DNA of 64,000 bases from Fasciola hepatica (Eukaryota; Platyhelminthes; Trematoda; Plagiorchiida; Fasciolidae). Position 1 is the first letter of the stretch. Each line of letters starts with the position of its first letter. Below are positions 14,470 through 27,113 of the stretch, one piece after another. Location of the stretch: the NCBI GenBank assembly GCA_948099385.1, contig CANUEZ040000183.1, positions 3,224,001 through 3,288,000 on the forward strand, given 5' to 3'. The position numbers and the translations under genes were made by a program. A model generated the notes under the pieces. The model did no database searches, was not told the origin of the DNA, and saw only the letters and a program-made list of their open reading frames with translations.

Positions 14470-14700
14470 GCTCAGATCTTCTCGTAATCTGTTGGCTGTG
14501 AGCAGTTGGTCAGCAGACCGATCTCTTGTTCCGAATACCTTGAGCATAGCCTCAGAATTGATGATATTCTATTCCCATTATATTGGAGCAACACAACGAA
14601 GACTTCGGTGGACAAACACGGATGGTCTTCGTGTGTCTTCTGCGCGTAACCGCGGGTCACCGTAGCTGTACATTCAAATGTCTCGCTGAAATCATCCAAA
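14470..14700 (-). mobile_element. RTE-like LINE fragment
   Basis: A 75-codon minus-strand frame contains STEVFVVLLQYNGNRISSIL followed by RL, which aligns with NTEVFAALLKSSGNNASAML at 23.6 kb. The shared block is about 25 codons long. The frame itself may not be the protein-coding frame of the element; the similarity between copies is the evidence. Confidence 0.4.
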
Positions 14701-14774
14701 ACTACCTTTCTAGCTAGCGCAGTTGACGTCTAGTAGAAAGCATCCAGAAATGGACAGATGGTCCTTTAGTGAAC

Positions 14775-14870
14775 TTCAGAAGTGATGATCCCGGGTTCGA
14801 ATCCCACCACTGCTTTTGCACCATCTAACTAGCCTCTACCCCTTCCTGTTCCTATATCTGAAATCAGAAT
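14775..14870 (+). repeat. tRNA-like SINE head
   Basis: CCCGGGTTCGAATCCCACCA is a consensus RNA polymerase III B box. An upstream A box is not clear. It lies immediately next to an RTE-like fragment. Confidence 0.45.
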
Positions 14871-15249
14871 GGAAATCATGCTTCATGATGAGCAAACAAG
14901 ACCGTGATAATCATCACACTCTTTCTTGGAAGCGATATTCTCCCAGATATGACCACCTTTTGTTTTTACAGTTGCAAATCATTGCTTATCCTTGACCGTC
15001 TCTTGTTTAGGAGAGGAACTGGTTGCTTTTTCGTGTAAAATCCGTGCAGTTTAAGTGGACCGGATGCCTTAGAAAACAGATTCATTTCAAAAAAGTAAAC
15101 ATGTCACCTTTGAGAGATGAGCAGGTTGTAGATATAGGTTATTCACCAAATTGTCTACAACTGACCCCATAGTTTAAAAATCACAGAAGTCCTTACTGTA
15201 AATCTGTTCTCTCTTGCTTTTTCTAGTCATCATCTGGGCATATTCAGCA

Positions 15250-15330
15250 AATACCAACTAGGACTCGAACCCGTACCATGCCTGGTTGTGAGACTTACAG
15301 GATTAAAAGTAGTGCTATTTTCAGACTGGT
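15250..15330 (-). repeat. tRNA-like SINE head
   Basis: The minus strand has GTACGGGTTCGAGTCCTAGT, a good B box, with a possible A-box region (AATCCTGTAAGTCTCACAAC) upstream. No complete tRNA cloverleaf was recognised, so it is called SINE-like rather than a tRNA gene. Confidence 0.4.
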
Positions 15331-18300
15331 ACTCAATGATTTACTTCTTGTCAGCCCCGGACGACGCACTTGAGTCGGCCGCCATTCCCATTCTCTTTGC
15401 TGTAAATGATGGTGCCTCTTTATGTTCCTATTGAGCTTCGGCTAATGCCTTTGAAGATAGTGCACGTACAACCCACACGAAAGAGCCCTACATCCAGCAC
15501 ATATCAGACGACCTTTTGTTTGTGTGTTAAACCGCTGTCATTGTCGTCGTTTATGTCTTTCGTACTAGTTGCTGCACTAAGAACTGAACATCCAGTCACC
15601 CAAGCATACTGTAACGGGATCCTGTGAAAAAAAGAATTCTGCGAAGGAGATATAAGTGAAGCCAAGGTATAACTTGAAAAACAACCTAAAATCTTAGTGC
15701 TAAAGAGCTTCGCAGTCAATCATACACTTCGTGCTGGCTTCCCTTCTTTGAAACTATGTACAAATTTCTAACAAACCGAATTAAACTACCGTACAGTTTT
15801 GTTCCACGGATTTCAATAGTGAGCTGATTCTTTATACTGCACTTTCACACACTTAATGAACACTTTGTATGCTCTACTTGCTTCAGCAGTTGCATCTTAA
15901 ACAGCATCTGCTTGTGGAAAGGCACTCAGCTTCCGTATACCCACGACTGAGAAGGGGAATCATCCAGGCCTTCGGCACCTGTTCCCCAAGCAGCACAAAT
16001 CCCAACGCTGTTGGGGGCTTCCCATCCGAAATTCGGGGTGGCTCAACGAAACTGTAAATTTCGCAAAATATTACGTAGATTAATAATAGATCTACTAAAA
16101 GCTGTAAAGCAACATTTTTCTGAAAATTCCGGAGACCAAGTTACTGGCCAATGAAATCTATCTGTCTTATTCATAATCCTTATGACCAGGTAGTACCATA
16201 TTGGTTCGATTCATGTTGTGGTGGTTGGTGATTGTCTGTTGTAAAAGAACTTAGAGCAGTAGTAAATATCCATGTTATTACACGTACCTGTGGTATAAAT
16301 GTGGCTTATCATCTACTTTTATGCATTTTCTCATGATTACAAAGAGCTCGCGTATTACACATATATTTATTATCATGGCCTAGTTTTATAATGCATTTCG
16401 TTGTAGACGTTTGTGAACGTTTTATCCTGCATAATCACTACAATGTGGGGAATCTCATCCTTTCACTGTTCCAGTGAAATGCTAGAGCATATAGTTAACA
16501 GTTGTCTAAGATATACATCGTATTGCCCAAAGAGAGCAAGTGGCGTGGTTATCGGTAGTAACCGTGATAGGATTGTAAACTGAGATGAACGATATTCAGG
16601 TTGCAAAGCTTACGCGTTATGTCTGCACAGATTTGGCTGAGACTGTGCGGAAAGTGTTTATCTCGTTCCTCGGCGAACAAGTTGCAATGAATTGTTATTG
16701 ACTCCGAGGTTCTGAGCGACAACCGGTTTTTGGTCATAAAAAATCGTGGCTGTCATTTGCCAGTTGATCGATTTCATTATCATTCACTCACCAGATATTG
16801 TCCATAGTAGTGACAGTTTGTGGAAGAACCCGCGTCCATCTTACACGGACTAGAGCTGGTTTACCAGTTCTTGACATCGTGGAGAATCAAAAAGAATATG
16901 CGGGGTCCCTCAGTGAAGACAGATTCCAATTAGAGTTCTTTCCGCTCAGGTTCAGTTCATATACCTGCAGTCATATTTTTTCACTCATATTTAGAACTAA
17001 GCATTTTTTTCTAATTTTTTTTGGTTTTCGTTAGTATTTCCAATTCTTTATGTAACATTCTACAGTCGGAATCACGATACTTTTTCTTGACTTTTGATTC
17101 CAGCAAACTGACACTATTCCCTTGCGTTCCCTTACTGAAGAATGCCATTTTTTACTCAAGTTACATAACATTATATCATACATTTTACAGACCACAGCTT
17201 GAAGAAAGATCCCGAAAGTCATATGAAAGACGAGAATAATGAAAATCGGACAATCACCAGGTTTAGCGTAAATGTACATTACATATTATGTAATACATTT
17301 CTTTACATTGAAGTTAAGCTATTTCTCAAATATTGGTAATTTAAAGGTTAAAATGCCATGGTCGGAGAACACAGTAAGGCCTGATTGAACAATAAAGTGA
17401 ACTGCAAGTAAATGGCAGAAAGAACAAGCCTATTCTAAGCGTTATTTCCACGTTTTGGGAGCGCCCAATAATATCTTAACTGGGTGCTGATAGCTCTTCT
17501 CAACTATTCAATGGGAAGCCTTACTTTCCGATGAGTCAATCTAATCCCATCCCGACCCAATCCCAGATGGGTAAGCCTTAGGTTCACTGCGTGAGTCTTC
17601 CCCGCTATTTTTTCCGCACCTAAATCAACGACCTATCAACCAGATCTGCTGCACATAGGTATAATCTTGCCAACGCGGTAGAACTCTGTTAGGCTACTTC
17701 CAAAAACCCAGGATTTCCGTGATTTTTTAATCATCGGCAGTCCATTTATGGTCTCTCCGTATGATCGGGTTCGACCCAAAATTTATCCAGAGGCTCTGAT
17801 TAATTATTTGCCATTTCTCAGTCAGATCATCTTCTTTACAAAACAGTTATTTAAGCGGAGTAGGTTCTGCCCAATAAATAGGGATGGCCATCGATGTAAA
17901 CTTGAGGTAGCTATGGCATATTTCAACCTGTGTAAACTATCTTCTCAGGCTATTTTATTGAGAAGAAAAACTTGAGTATTTCGACAATAGACGGAGTGTT
18001 ATTTATTTGTTGAGTTTCAGGGTATTTTTATCTCCTCTATGGCTCTCCGGTCATTTTTGCTAGCCTGCTGAACGAAGATTCCAAAAGTTCTTGCCGAGGG
18101 CAGTCAGTTATCAGCCCAACATCTTTCATACCTTTAAATGAGTAATTCAATAAATTTTAATCTACATCTGAGTACACGTGAAATTTCTACACAAAATTAT
18201 TTTGCATTTTACTCATCGCGTGTACACATATCTATCCAAATGTCATTCTGTCAACTCTACACATTCGGTTTTTCAAAACCTACCTTCAAGCGGTAAAATC

Positions 18301-19089
18301 TATGGGAACACTGCTGCTCCTTATCCGGTCCGAATCCTTACAACCCGGACAAGTGTCTCCGCTGAAATACACAGCGATTTTGATGTGCAATCATTTTTTC
18401 TATTTCTTCAACTCCATGAGATGAGGATATATAATTGTGACTGGATTCGGCAAATGTCTATCCATATGCAAACATAGAAAGCTCACTTGAGGAAAAAGTG
18501 AGTGGCGGACAATAGAAGAAGTTCACTTTCCCTTGTCACAGATAGACTAACAGACTGGCTCAAATTTTCTCCGGATAGATGCAAGTTATCGATAGTTTAT
18601 TTCCCCGATGGGGTAGAGAGTAGGTAACGTTGGTTTGGTGAGTTGCTTGGGAAAGTAAAGCATCATCAAAAAATCGATTTAAATTCTCCGAATTTCCCAA
18701 AGTACTTGTCAGTCTTCTTTCTTGTGCTAAATGGAGCATATCTAATTAGAAAGGATCAAGTGAATGTCAGATAAACTCCTCTGACAAGTCTCGTCGAAGA
18801 CCAGTAAGCACTGAGAAATTGAAACCTGGAAGTTTCTTTTTTGTACGTATGATTTGATTCTGGGCTGAATATTTCAAGTGGTTAGAAGCAGTATTATACG
18901 CAGAAACCAGAGTTCGCATTCCGTTGATTTTTTTAGTAAAACAATATTCAGCTTATAACTTATCTTTGTGGAGCAAAAGTATTACCTTATATTCTTAAAG
19001 AAAGATTTTATGTACACCCTCTGCTATAAAACAAAAAGTACTCGATGATTCCGGGAAAGGAGAGAGGTTGTTCAAAGGCTATGGTAGGA
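15331..19089. other. No recognised gene or repeat
   Basis: Several 60-100 codon frames of unconvincing composition; no transposon motif was seen. Confidence 0.5.
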
Positions 19090-19165
19090 AATATGATAGC
19101 CAGTGACAAAATTCAAACCTGGCAGCCTCATAACCTCCAGCCCGTGATGTTAAACCTCTGACCAA
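19090..19165 (-). repeat. tRNA-like SINE head, degenerate
   Basis: The minus strand has TGGTCAGAGGTTTAACATCA followed about 20 bases later by CCAGGTTTGAATTTTG, in the order and spacing of A and B boxes. Degenerate. Confidence 0.35.
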
Positions 19166-20449
19166 GTATGAATCAAAATGTTCAGCTAATTTGGATTAAT
19201 TGAGTTTCGAATCTACCCAGGGACGTCACCTGTGCGTGCACCCCACTATCCGAGCAAACGGGGCTATATCGACAGATTCGGGAATTTTTGCCACTAGATT
19301 ATCTTTCGTATCCACACGTATTATGGTGGCAAGTGATGGCAGGTCTGTAATTGTGCTGACTTCAGTGGAATTGTCCTATGTATCGAGTGAACATCAACCG
19401 CGCCGGTGGAGTCTATTGTACACCACGTGTTCTTTTCATTATTTTCCACGGGGCAGTCTGTGTACATGATCTCTTCTTTCGAATCCCGTGGCGCCAGACA
19501 GCTAGTACAAACCTGAGTTTGCCAGCTCCGCGGCAGGAACCAGTGCTTTGATAATTTGGTAAATGTGGCGCATATAGTGTTAATGAAACAATTTTACGAA
19601 CACTCTTAATAGTGTCCAGACTGTGCCCTTTCCGGGTTAATTTAACTGGCAAGGCAAAATCTTGCATGGCTGGTTGGTTTTTACCCGATTCAGTGAGTCG
19701 GCTTTTGGAGCGTGTTGTACTTGGATCAAAATGTGATACAGAGGGGCATCGGTTGGGAAGACCGGTGTAATGCGTTAACGTCGAATAGTAAAACTTATTT
19801 TCAGCGAGGTTTGTCAACGATTTGTCAGTGTTACTATATGAGGGTAAATCCCACCAAGGCCATAGGCTTTAGACTAAAAAAGCATTTGTCAGGGAACTGC
19901 GTTCTAACAAGAAAGAGTGAACCAAGATTTACTATTGTATACTTGCAAATCAGTGCACTAGACGGTACTTTCCACAGATTCAAGAGCCTATGGCGCTGTC
20001 AATGCGATCGGACAAACAGCGCTCACTGTAATCCACTAACACATGAGAGTGAATTTAAAAGATTGGCAAGTGGAAGATAAGTGCCTTTATCATAAAATTA
20101 AAGTAGAATTGTAATTTTTACCTAGGGAGAAGGCACATTTTGATCACGTTTTATGCTTTATTGTATGATACTCAACGATATATACAAATAACCACTTACA
20201 GGTATTGACTGAATTGAATTGGAATCGTAGTCTTTTCAGACTGTTCCATCTCCTGAGATTGTCTTGAGGCTAAAGATCGCTTGACGGGATTCATTTCTGA
20301 TCGGCTATCCTGTTGCTCGGGCTTCAGTTTTATCAAGCCTTGGAATCGGAAAGACACATCTGCTGACTCCTACTTTACGTGGCTGTCTACCAGAAACCAA
20401 CCATACCTTAACAGTGTTCTCTATTATCATTCCGTTCGTAACATATTGG

Positions 20450-21010
20450 CTTACCCAACAATCCCCATGACTTGTTTCGGTGCTTTATACGTAGAATTTA
20501 TCAGCCCAGTTATAAAAAATACGGGCATTCCGATTTCCAAAATGTGCTCTACGCTCAACTCCAATACTCGACGAGGAGACAAAGCAATAGTCTGCTTCTC
20601 AGAAACTAAAAATAAATACTTTCTCATAATCAAGTCAAGGCTTTTATTGGGCCATTTCTGTACCTGAACCTTTAAAATTTCTGGAGTTAAGCGAATAAAA
20701 AATGAATATATGGGTTTAGGCCTATAGGATGAACACTCGCATGTACGCATAACCTGATGTCTCACCCAATGGTAAAGTGATTTTCCAGGGAACATGTCTC
20801 ATCTGGCAGACTGAGGATGTTTAGCTTTTGAGCCCAATAAATTCCGTATTGCTAAGAGTGTCGCGGATAACGCTATCCCCAACAAGGCTGATCCTGATTT
20901 ATTGCGGGCAGTGTTAACTGGTTTGATAACTTTTACCATTGTGGAGTCACAAGGAAGAGTTCCTGTATGAACGTCTTGTCCCCAGTCACGTTTTTCGGAG
21001 CTCGCAGAAT
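20450..21010 (-). mobile_element. Probable RTE-like reverse transcriptase fragment
   Basis: The minus strand reads NKSGSALLGIALSATLLAIR (consensus N-Y-R-G-I-x-L-L-x-I-x-x-K-L-x-A), then SSYRPKPIYSFFIRLT in the place of Y-x-R-P-T-x-V-x-F-x-D-x-x-A-A-F, and VEHILEIGMPVFFITGLI in place of V-R-Q-G-C-x-x-S-P-F-L-F-N. The order and spacing suit a reverse transcriptase; the catalytic Asp is not preserved. Similarity is weak, so this is tentative. Confidence 0.4.
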
Positions 21011-23239
21011 CTAGCCACAAAGCATACAAAGTTACTCGGTAGCCAAAACTATTACTGATATGATGCAAATATTATCACGATTGTAACAGGTGACCATATT
21101 TTCGGGGCGTATAGTGTCGACCTTCTGCAGGTCAAAAGATGAAGCGGCCCAATTTGCTTCATTCTTCTTCGCAATCCCACGGAGAATCTTACTGAGAAAT
21201 CCCTCCAGAAATATCTGTTGATCTTTGGGCATTCTCTTTTTATCAAACTAGATAATACACATAATACAAATCTTATCTAATGGGTTTCAGTAATCGCGTC
21301 TTGCTTTGACATCATGTTTTTCATGAGTAGTTTTAGAGAGACCTTTATTCATTTACTAAAAGATTCTTAGCATTGTCTCTCATAACAACATGTTTTATAT
21401 ATTGTCGTAAATTTTCATCTCTCGTATGCACTTCATCAGTGAAATTGCGTGGTTTTAAGCGCATCCATCATCACGAAAAAGGACATCTAGCGGAAGATGC
21501 TCATATCATCTTGATTTCTTGGTCACGCGGTCCAAATTAACGAACAGTGTTAGTCCAGCAAGCCTTTCATCAGCGATTAAATTTTTAATAAACCGCGAGA
21601 CCATACGAAATAATCTTCAAAGATGTTCTCATTGTTTCTTCTTTCGCTTGGGCTCATGCTTGATCAAAATATAAGTAAAAGTCGATCCTGTCATTTACTC
21701 TTTTGTGCCACAATACTGTCTTAAAGTTTGCTTTCATAGTTTTGAAATTTAGTCACATCCGAACTTTTACCAGATTCGTTCTTTCATGCTTCAGGCAAAT
21801 CCATCATTGGTAAGCAAGGTCACGCGATTTCAGCCGCCCAGAAAACAGTGTAGAGCTAAGGTAAACAAAATAAACTAACACAGAATTTACTTGTTTTCAA
21901 CTTTTATTCGGCGTGATATTTTTAAAATGGAACGGAAAACTCATCCGGCGAAAATTTTTTTATCCGAATGTTGAGCCAAAAAGCCCAATGGATGAATTGA
22001 TACACCAAAATTGTTTTACGTACGCACGAATGATTCTGAATAAATCTCAGTTAAGCAAGTGAAATGGACAACACGGTGGTAACGTCTTAGGGTTTTGCAC
22101 AAAACTTTGTGGTACTCGCGACAAAATTTGAACGAATTCTAAAAGAAAATAAAGAACAAAGATAAGCCTCCTACACAGGAATGGAACTAGTTTCACTATT
22201 GGTAAGCAAATAATTAAACTACATTTTATTTGCAGGATATTCATTAAATATGTGCCTTTTTAAAGACGAACCTGTCAAAGAAATCGACCGGTACATGGAG
22301 GACCAATTCTTGACATTCTCCACGCCCGATGGATGAGCACTGTGATACTGACTTAAACCAAGCTACTAAGAGTCACCCAGGATCACCTTACAGTGCATTC
22401 TTCGTTTTTTTGGGTCCGGTTTCAGTGAAACTGGACTTCAACTGGGTTTCCACCATAAACTAAATGAAAAGGACGGATTTTTGACGGTTACGAAGCGTCA
22501 TGAACTACTGCGTCACAAATTTGTTTGGGTGAAACAGTATCGTGGAAATATGGATTTCAATCAGACCATAAAAATAATCATTCTCAACGCTCTGCTTGTT
22601 GTTTACCTGAATGTTGGCCGCATACGAAGGCCAACTGAGCTGATTTCCTAACTTCATGTCATAACAAAAAAATCTCACCATTCATTGTTAGCGTCGTCAT
22701 TAGAACCTTTTGTACGCTGTTGTTTCATCCAACTGGCTGCATCACTCCATGATTAGTGTCGGTCCGGTTACTCGCCCACTCCTCCGTTGTAGACTCTAAG
22801 TATCTGATTACCCTGCGTAATTATTAGGAGAAATTCATCGCTTTTTTGGTGAGATGCAAGTGTACATGAATGGATTTCAACCTTCCGATAATTTGGTAAA
22901 TAATTCCAGTCACCTCTAGGATAATCGAGTCGCCCCCATGTATTTTCCCTTGAGGTGAGCAAAATGCTCGCTGCATCATCAGACTGGTTCTGACCTCGTG
23001 ATTGTGACCGAGTGGAATAAGTCTGCATCGTTTCTAAACTAAACGGATTGAAAACCTCCATCGTCAATCACCTTAATCAGTTCAGTCCACCTCAAACAAT
23101 TGCTAGTCTGCAGTGGGTGTGATGGTTTTGGTTGTTGTCTATCAGAGGCAACCTCAATTTGAACGAGTGATAAAAGTAGGAGTGTGAAAAGAACCAGGAA
23201 AAGACTCAAATAGTTGTATCCAGCCAACAAACAAAGTTT
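21011..23239. other. No recognised gene or repeat
   Basis: AT-rich, short open frames only. Confidence 0.5.
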
Positions 23240-23700
23240 GTCAGTAAAAAAGGACCACTGATTGCAAAACCCAGAAATATCCTCTGATGTATTTGACCAC
23301 GGAAATGGTAGATCATTTGGACCTCACTTAGGAGGCCTAGATAGTCGAAGCCACTGGTATGACTTCTTATACTTTTCTTCCACGTCATGCACTGTCCGCT
23401 ATTACTTGTCTTTCCACCGTTACCCTCTCAGCACCGAAGAATCCCATCCAAAGACATGCGCGATACATGTCCCAGCCATCTTAGCCTGTCTAGCTTTGGT
23501 GTTCCTGTTTCGTGAACCTAGTACTGTAAGTCTAACCTTAGCATTGCTGAAGCATTGTTCCCACTAGATTTGAGTAATGCTGCGAAGACCTCCGTGTTCG
23601 TATATCCAATAACCGCGTCGTCAGGTTTCTCCAACTTAAAGAACTAGTCTAACTGTCTCATTGTACACCCGATTCTTCATAGATAAACAGAAGCTAAGTC
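23240..23700 (-). mobile_element. RTE-like LINE tail fragment
   Basis: On the minus strand, NTEVFAALLKSSGNNASAML (about 23.56-23.62 kb) is followed by VLGSRNRNTKARQAKMAGTC, and then GQCMTWKKSIRSHTSGFDYL with SEVQMIYHFRGQ, matching the family order VLGxRN...GGQxMTW-xMK. Several frameshifts are present. Related copies lie at 14.5, 34.8 and 59.6 kb. Confidence 0.55.
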
Positions 23701-26700
23701 AACACCGCAGTCGTCTGAAGTAGACGAGAGCTAAATGTGCTTTGAAAAGGGCATTCCATTGCCCCTTTTGGTAGTGCGCGAACTTTGAAGGTAGTCAAAT
23801 GAACAAAATGCTGAGGTCTGATAATTGATTCTCTATTTCCTCTAATTCTTTGTTATTGTCTTTATCCCTGGTTACAAATTCTCGGTCATGACTCTTTGTG
23901 CCTAGTTGCACAAGTTTGGAATTAGGATGTGAAGACGAACAACAGAGATATTATAAATGCATTCCAATGGACTACTGGAGGTCTTTGAGCTAATCAAAAG
24001 TCACAGTTTATCACATCACAGAAAGCGTTTTCCCCTGAAAATGCTCTGATCCGATAGTCTGACTCACAATGCGGAAGCATCCAAAAAAGCGCTCCTTTTG
24101 GTCTGTCACATGAAACTTGCTTTGCTTTCGTATCCGTAACTTTTCGATGGTGCTTTGTTACTGATCCACTTTCCGGCTGTAGACCTTAGCCTCTTGTACC
24201 CAGATGAGTAAGTTCGACTTCCACGGGGCAGTATCCAATGGTTCAGGGTCTGCTTAATTTAGGCTGGCGATGGCTGCCCAATCAAGAGCGAATATTTCTT
24301 CCGCCTTCGAGAAAAGCCCCATGTACTCCACCGTTACAGTCATCTAATGAAGGCTTTTTACCAGCAAACTCCTCTCAGAGTTTTTTCTCCACACAGTGCC
24401 TTCCAGGGCGTTGGCAACTGTCAAAAGGTTATCAGCATGAAACTTGAACAATAAGCTACCAGAGTTCGTTTCCCGCAAACGTCGGTCATTCCTTCTTTTG
24501 GCAACATTTCAATAACTGCTTCCCTCTTCTTGGAATATTGTACATTTTCGTGTGGTAAATAATAAAAGAAAAAAACTTATATTCACAGTCACTGGAATTA
24601 AGTGTTGCCCAAAAACTAATTCACGGAGAATGAACTTCGTCTGGCCAGTAACCCCAGACTAGTCAAGCATGACCGCTTAAGGAAACCATTCAGAGTAGCT
24701 TTCTAGGTCATGGAGGCACGCAAACCATCACACCGAGCCAAGATACAGTCTCGTCATGATGGATGACACTTTTGGTGGACAGCAGTCCACCGTCTTGCTC
24801 GTTACCATGACTGACCTAACGAGAACTATTTTGGTTTTCCACCCCAACCATCACAATCGAGGTTGCCAGCAATCCTTGATCGCATAGTGGGCCATCGAAA
24901 CCATAAGCCTTCCCCATATTCAATGCAGTCACGCGCAATTACGGAATGAAGAGATTGGTTTAATGAAAATACATCCAGCATTCAGACTTTCTCCATCACG
25001 CTTGGTCAAACTACACTCCGTTCCAATTGCACAGGATGTGCTTTTATTTCTTCGCGTTTTCTTTTTGCTTCGGACTCATCAAAGACCAGCAGCTAATTTC
25101 CATGCTGAATAAACTTTTTTAGCAAGGGAGTTATCTCTGATATGATGTTTATTTTTCCCAGGTAAAAACGAATCACTTTCAGTTATACACACGATCTTAC
25201 GGGGTTTCACTCCTTAGTGTTCTACTTCTATCGAGAAGATTTCGCTGGTTTTTTTAAAGTATGACACTTTGACACTCTACAGCGGACTTCGAGTTAGAAG
25301 CTATGCATCTCTAATACTCGATAATGGTTCAATCACTATACTGCACAAACTTCAGGAAAACAACCATGATACTAATACGGAAGTGGTTTTCACACACCCT
25401 GTTCATCCCTTATTCAACAACGTTAGCTTTTATTGTTCCTAACATTCCAAGCTGTTCGAACAATGATTGATTCCGTCTCAAATTGGTTTGTATACAAACT
25501 GTTTTATCTCTTACATAACCGGTAAAGGTAAGGGTAGAGTATAAGTCCTAAGAAAGTCGGCAAAAGAAGATCGCTGTTTATTTCATATTATTATTAGTCG
25601 GAGATTGGGAAAGCAGGAAACTCCGGATCAATAGTCGATACAATTTTGACAAGGGAATAACTTAAACTTACCAAAGATTCCAAGCGCATAATTAATCCAT
25701 CGCAGTTCCCGATGAGAAAACACTGCATATGCGTGCGCACACACACTCACTGACATGCTGGATTTTCGGCCATTATTTCTGTTCTCTGTGAGTCTTCCCA
25801 ATCAGATAAATTGAAACGAAATAATTCACGATGATCGGTGGTATACTCGTTCTTGGAAGTAACCGGTTTAAACCCAGCTAAAGTCGGCCCCACTGGAATT
25901 AGAAATAATTTATACATCGACGAGCTCGTCTATACACCTAACCTACTGAGAGCTTATGTCGTTGTTCAATTACAGTCTTAATGTCATAGTTGCCGATGTT
26001 TCCTGATAGCGTAATGGGTTTTTAAGATTACTGAGTTCAGTTTTTTCACTCATTTATCTGGCCCTTTAATCCTCTGGTTTTGCTTACTAGGTCAAGGCGT
26101 AGTCTAGTCGACGGCAAAACCCTTCTTCGGTGTGGACAGTAGCGAAGTGTGATCCACCTATAAACCTTCGGCATCTTTGCCGTAAAAGGTTTCACTATAG
26201 ACCATGTAAGAGCTTGGAAAAGCTTGAGTTGGCGTTCTTGTTCGTTACTAGTTGCTTCAATATGCGGAATCCATTCATAGCAAAGGCGAAATTCACGTGA
26301 CACTGTCTATCTCCCACTCAAGTAGGTCATTTGACCTTAAAGTTGGTTTACGAAAGCTCAACCGGACCTGTGAATGAGTGATTAACACAAACAGTCATCG
26401 TATTATGGCGTGATAAAAATTCCGCGTGAATTGATCACGCATTCATCGCAAGCATAGTTTAAGACTACCGGAGTTCGAACGACTTAAGGGCGGATCTAAT
26501 TCCCTCCAACGTTCGGTTGCTTTTCTTTTAGTAGAAATGGTGTACAGTTGTTTTTGGTAAGTATATGAACAGTGCATAAGCAATACTCTTTTACATTTGA
26601 GATACATTGCTTAACATGGAAACGTGCTGAAACACAGACAATAACACTTCCTTTTACTGTAGCAAACTCAGTAATAAGTATTTTGTTCATGAACCGATAT

Positions 26701-27021
26701 TATTCATAATCCAATGCAACAGAGCAACCTTGATAGCCCGCTTTTGGGTACAAAGTTTCGTACCGTAAATCCGGATCCGGACAGCTTCAACTGCCGCCGC
26801 GCATCAGTGGAAAACCACTTTTGACACCTTATGAGGAATCCAGTATATCAGTTTGAAGGCATCTCCGTTCTTGCTTTGGTTTTAATTAACGATTAGCGCG
26901 AGAACTGCACCGCATATCGCCTTTATGATGGATTATAGCTTGTAAGCACTAAAAGAATATAACCATATTAGCCAGAAGATGAAATTTCCGAAAAGAAACT
27001 TATTTTTGCCGCTTTCTTCGT

Positions 27022-27113
<92 letters not shown>

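Noticed and set aside
15250..15330. True tRNA gene
   Set aside because: A B box is present but no complete cloverleaf or anticodon stem could be drawn; a SINE head is more likely.
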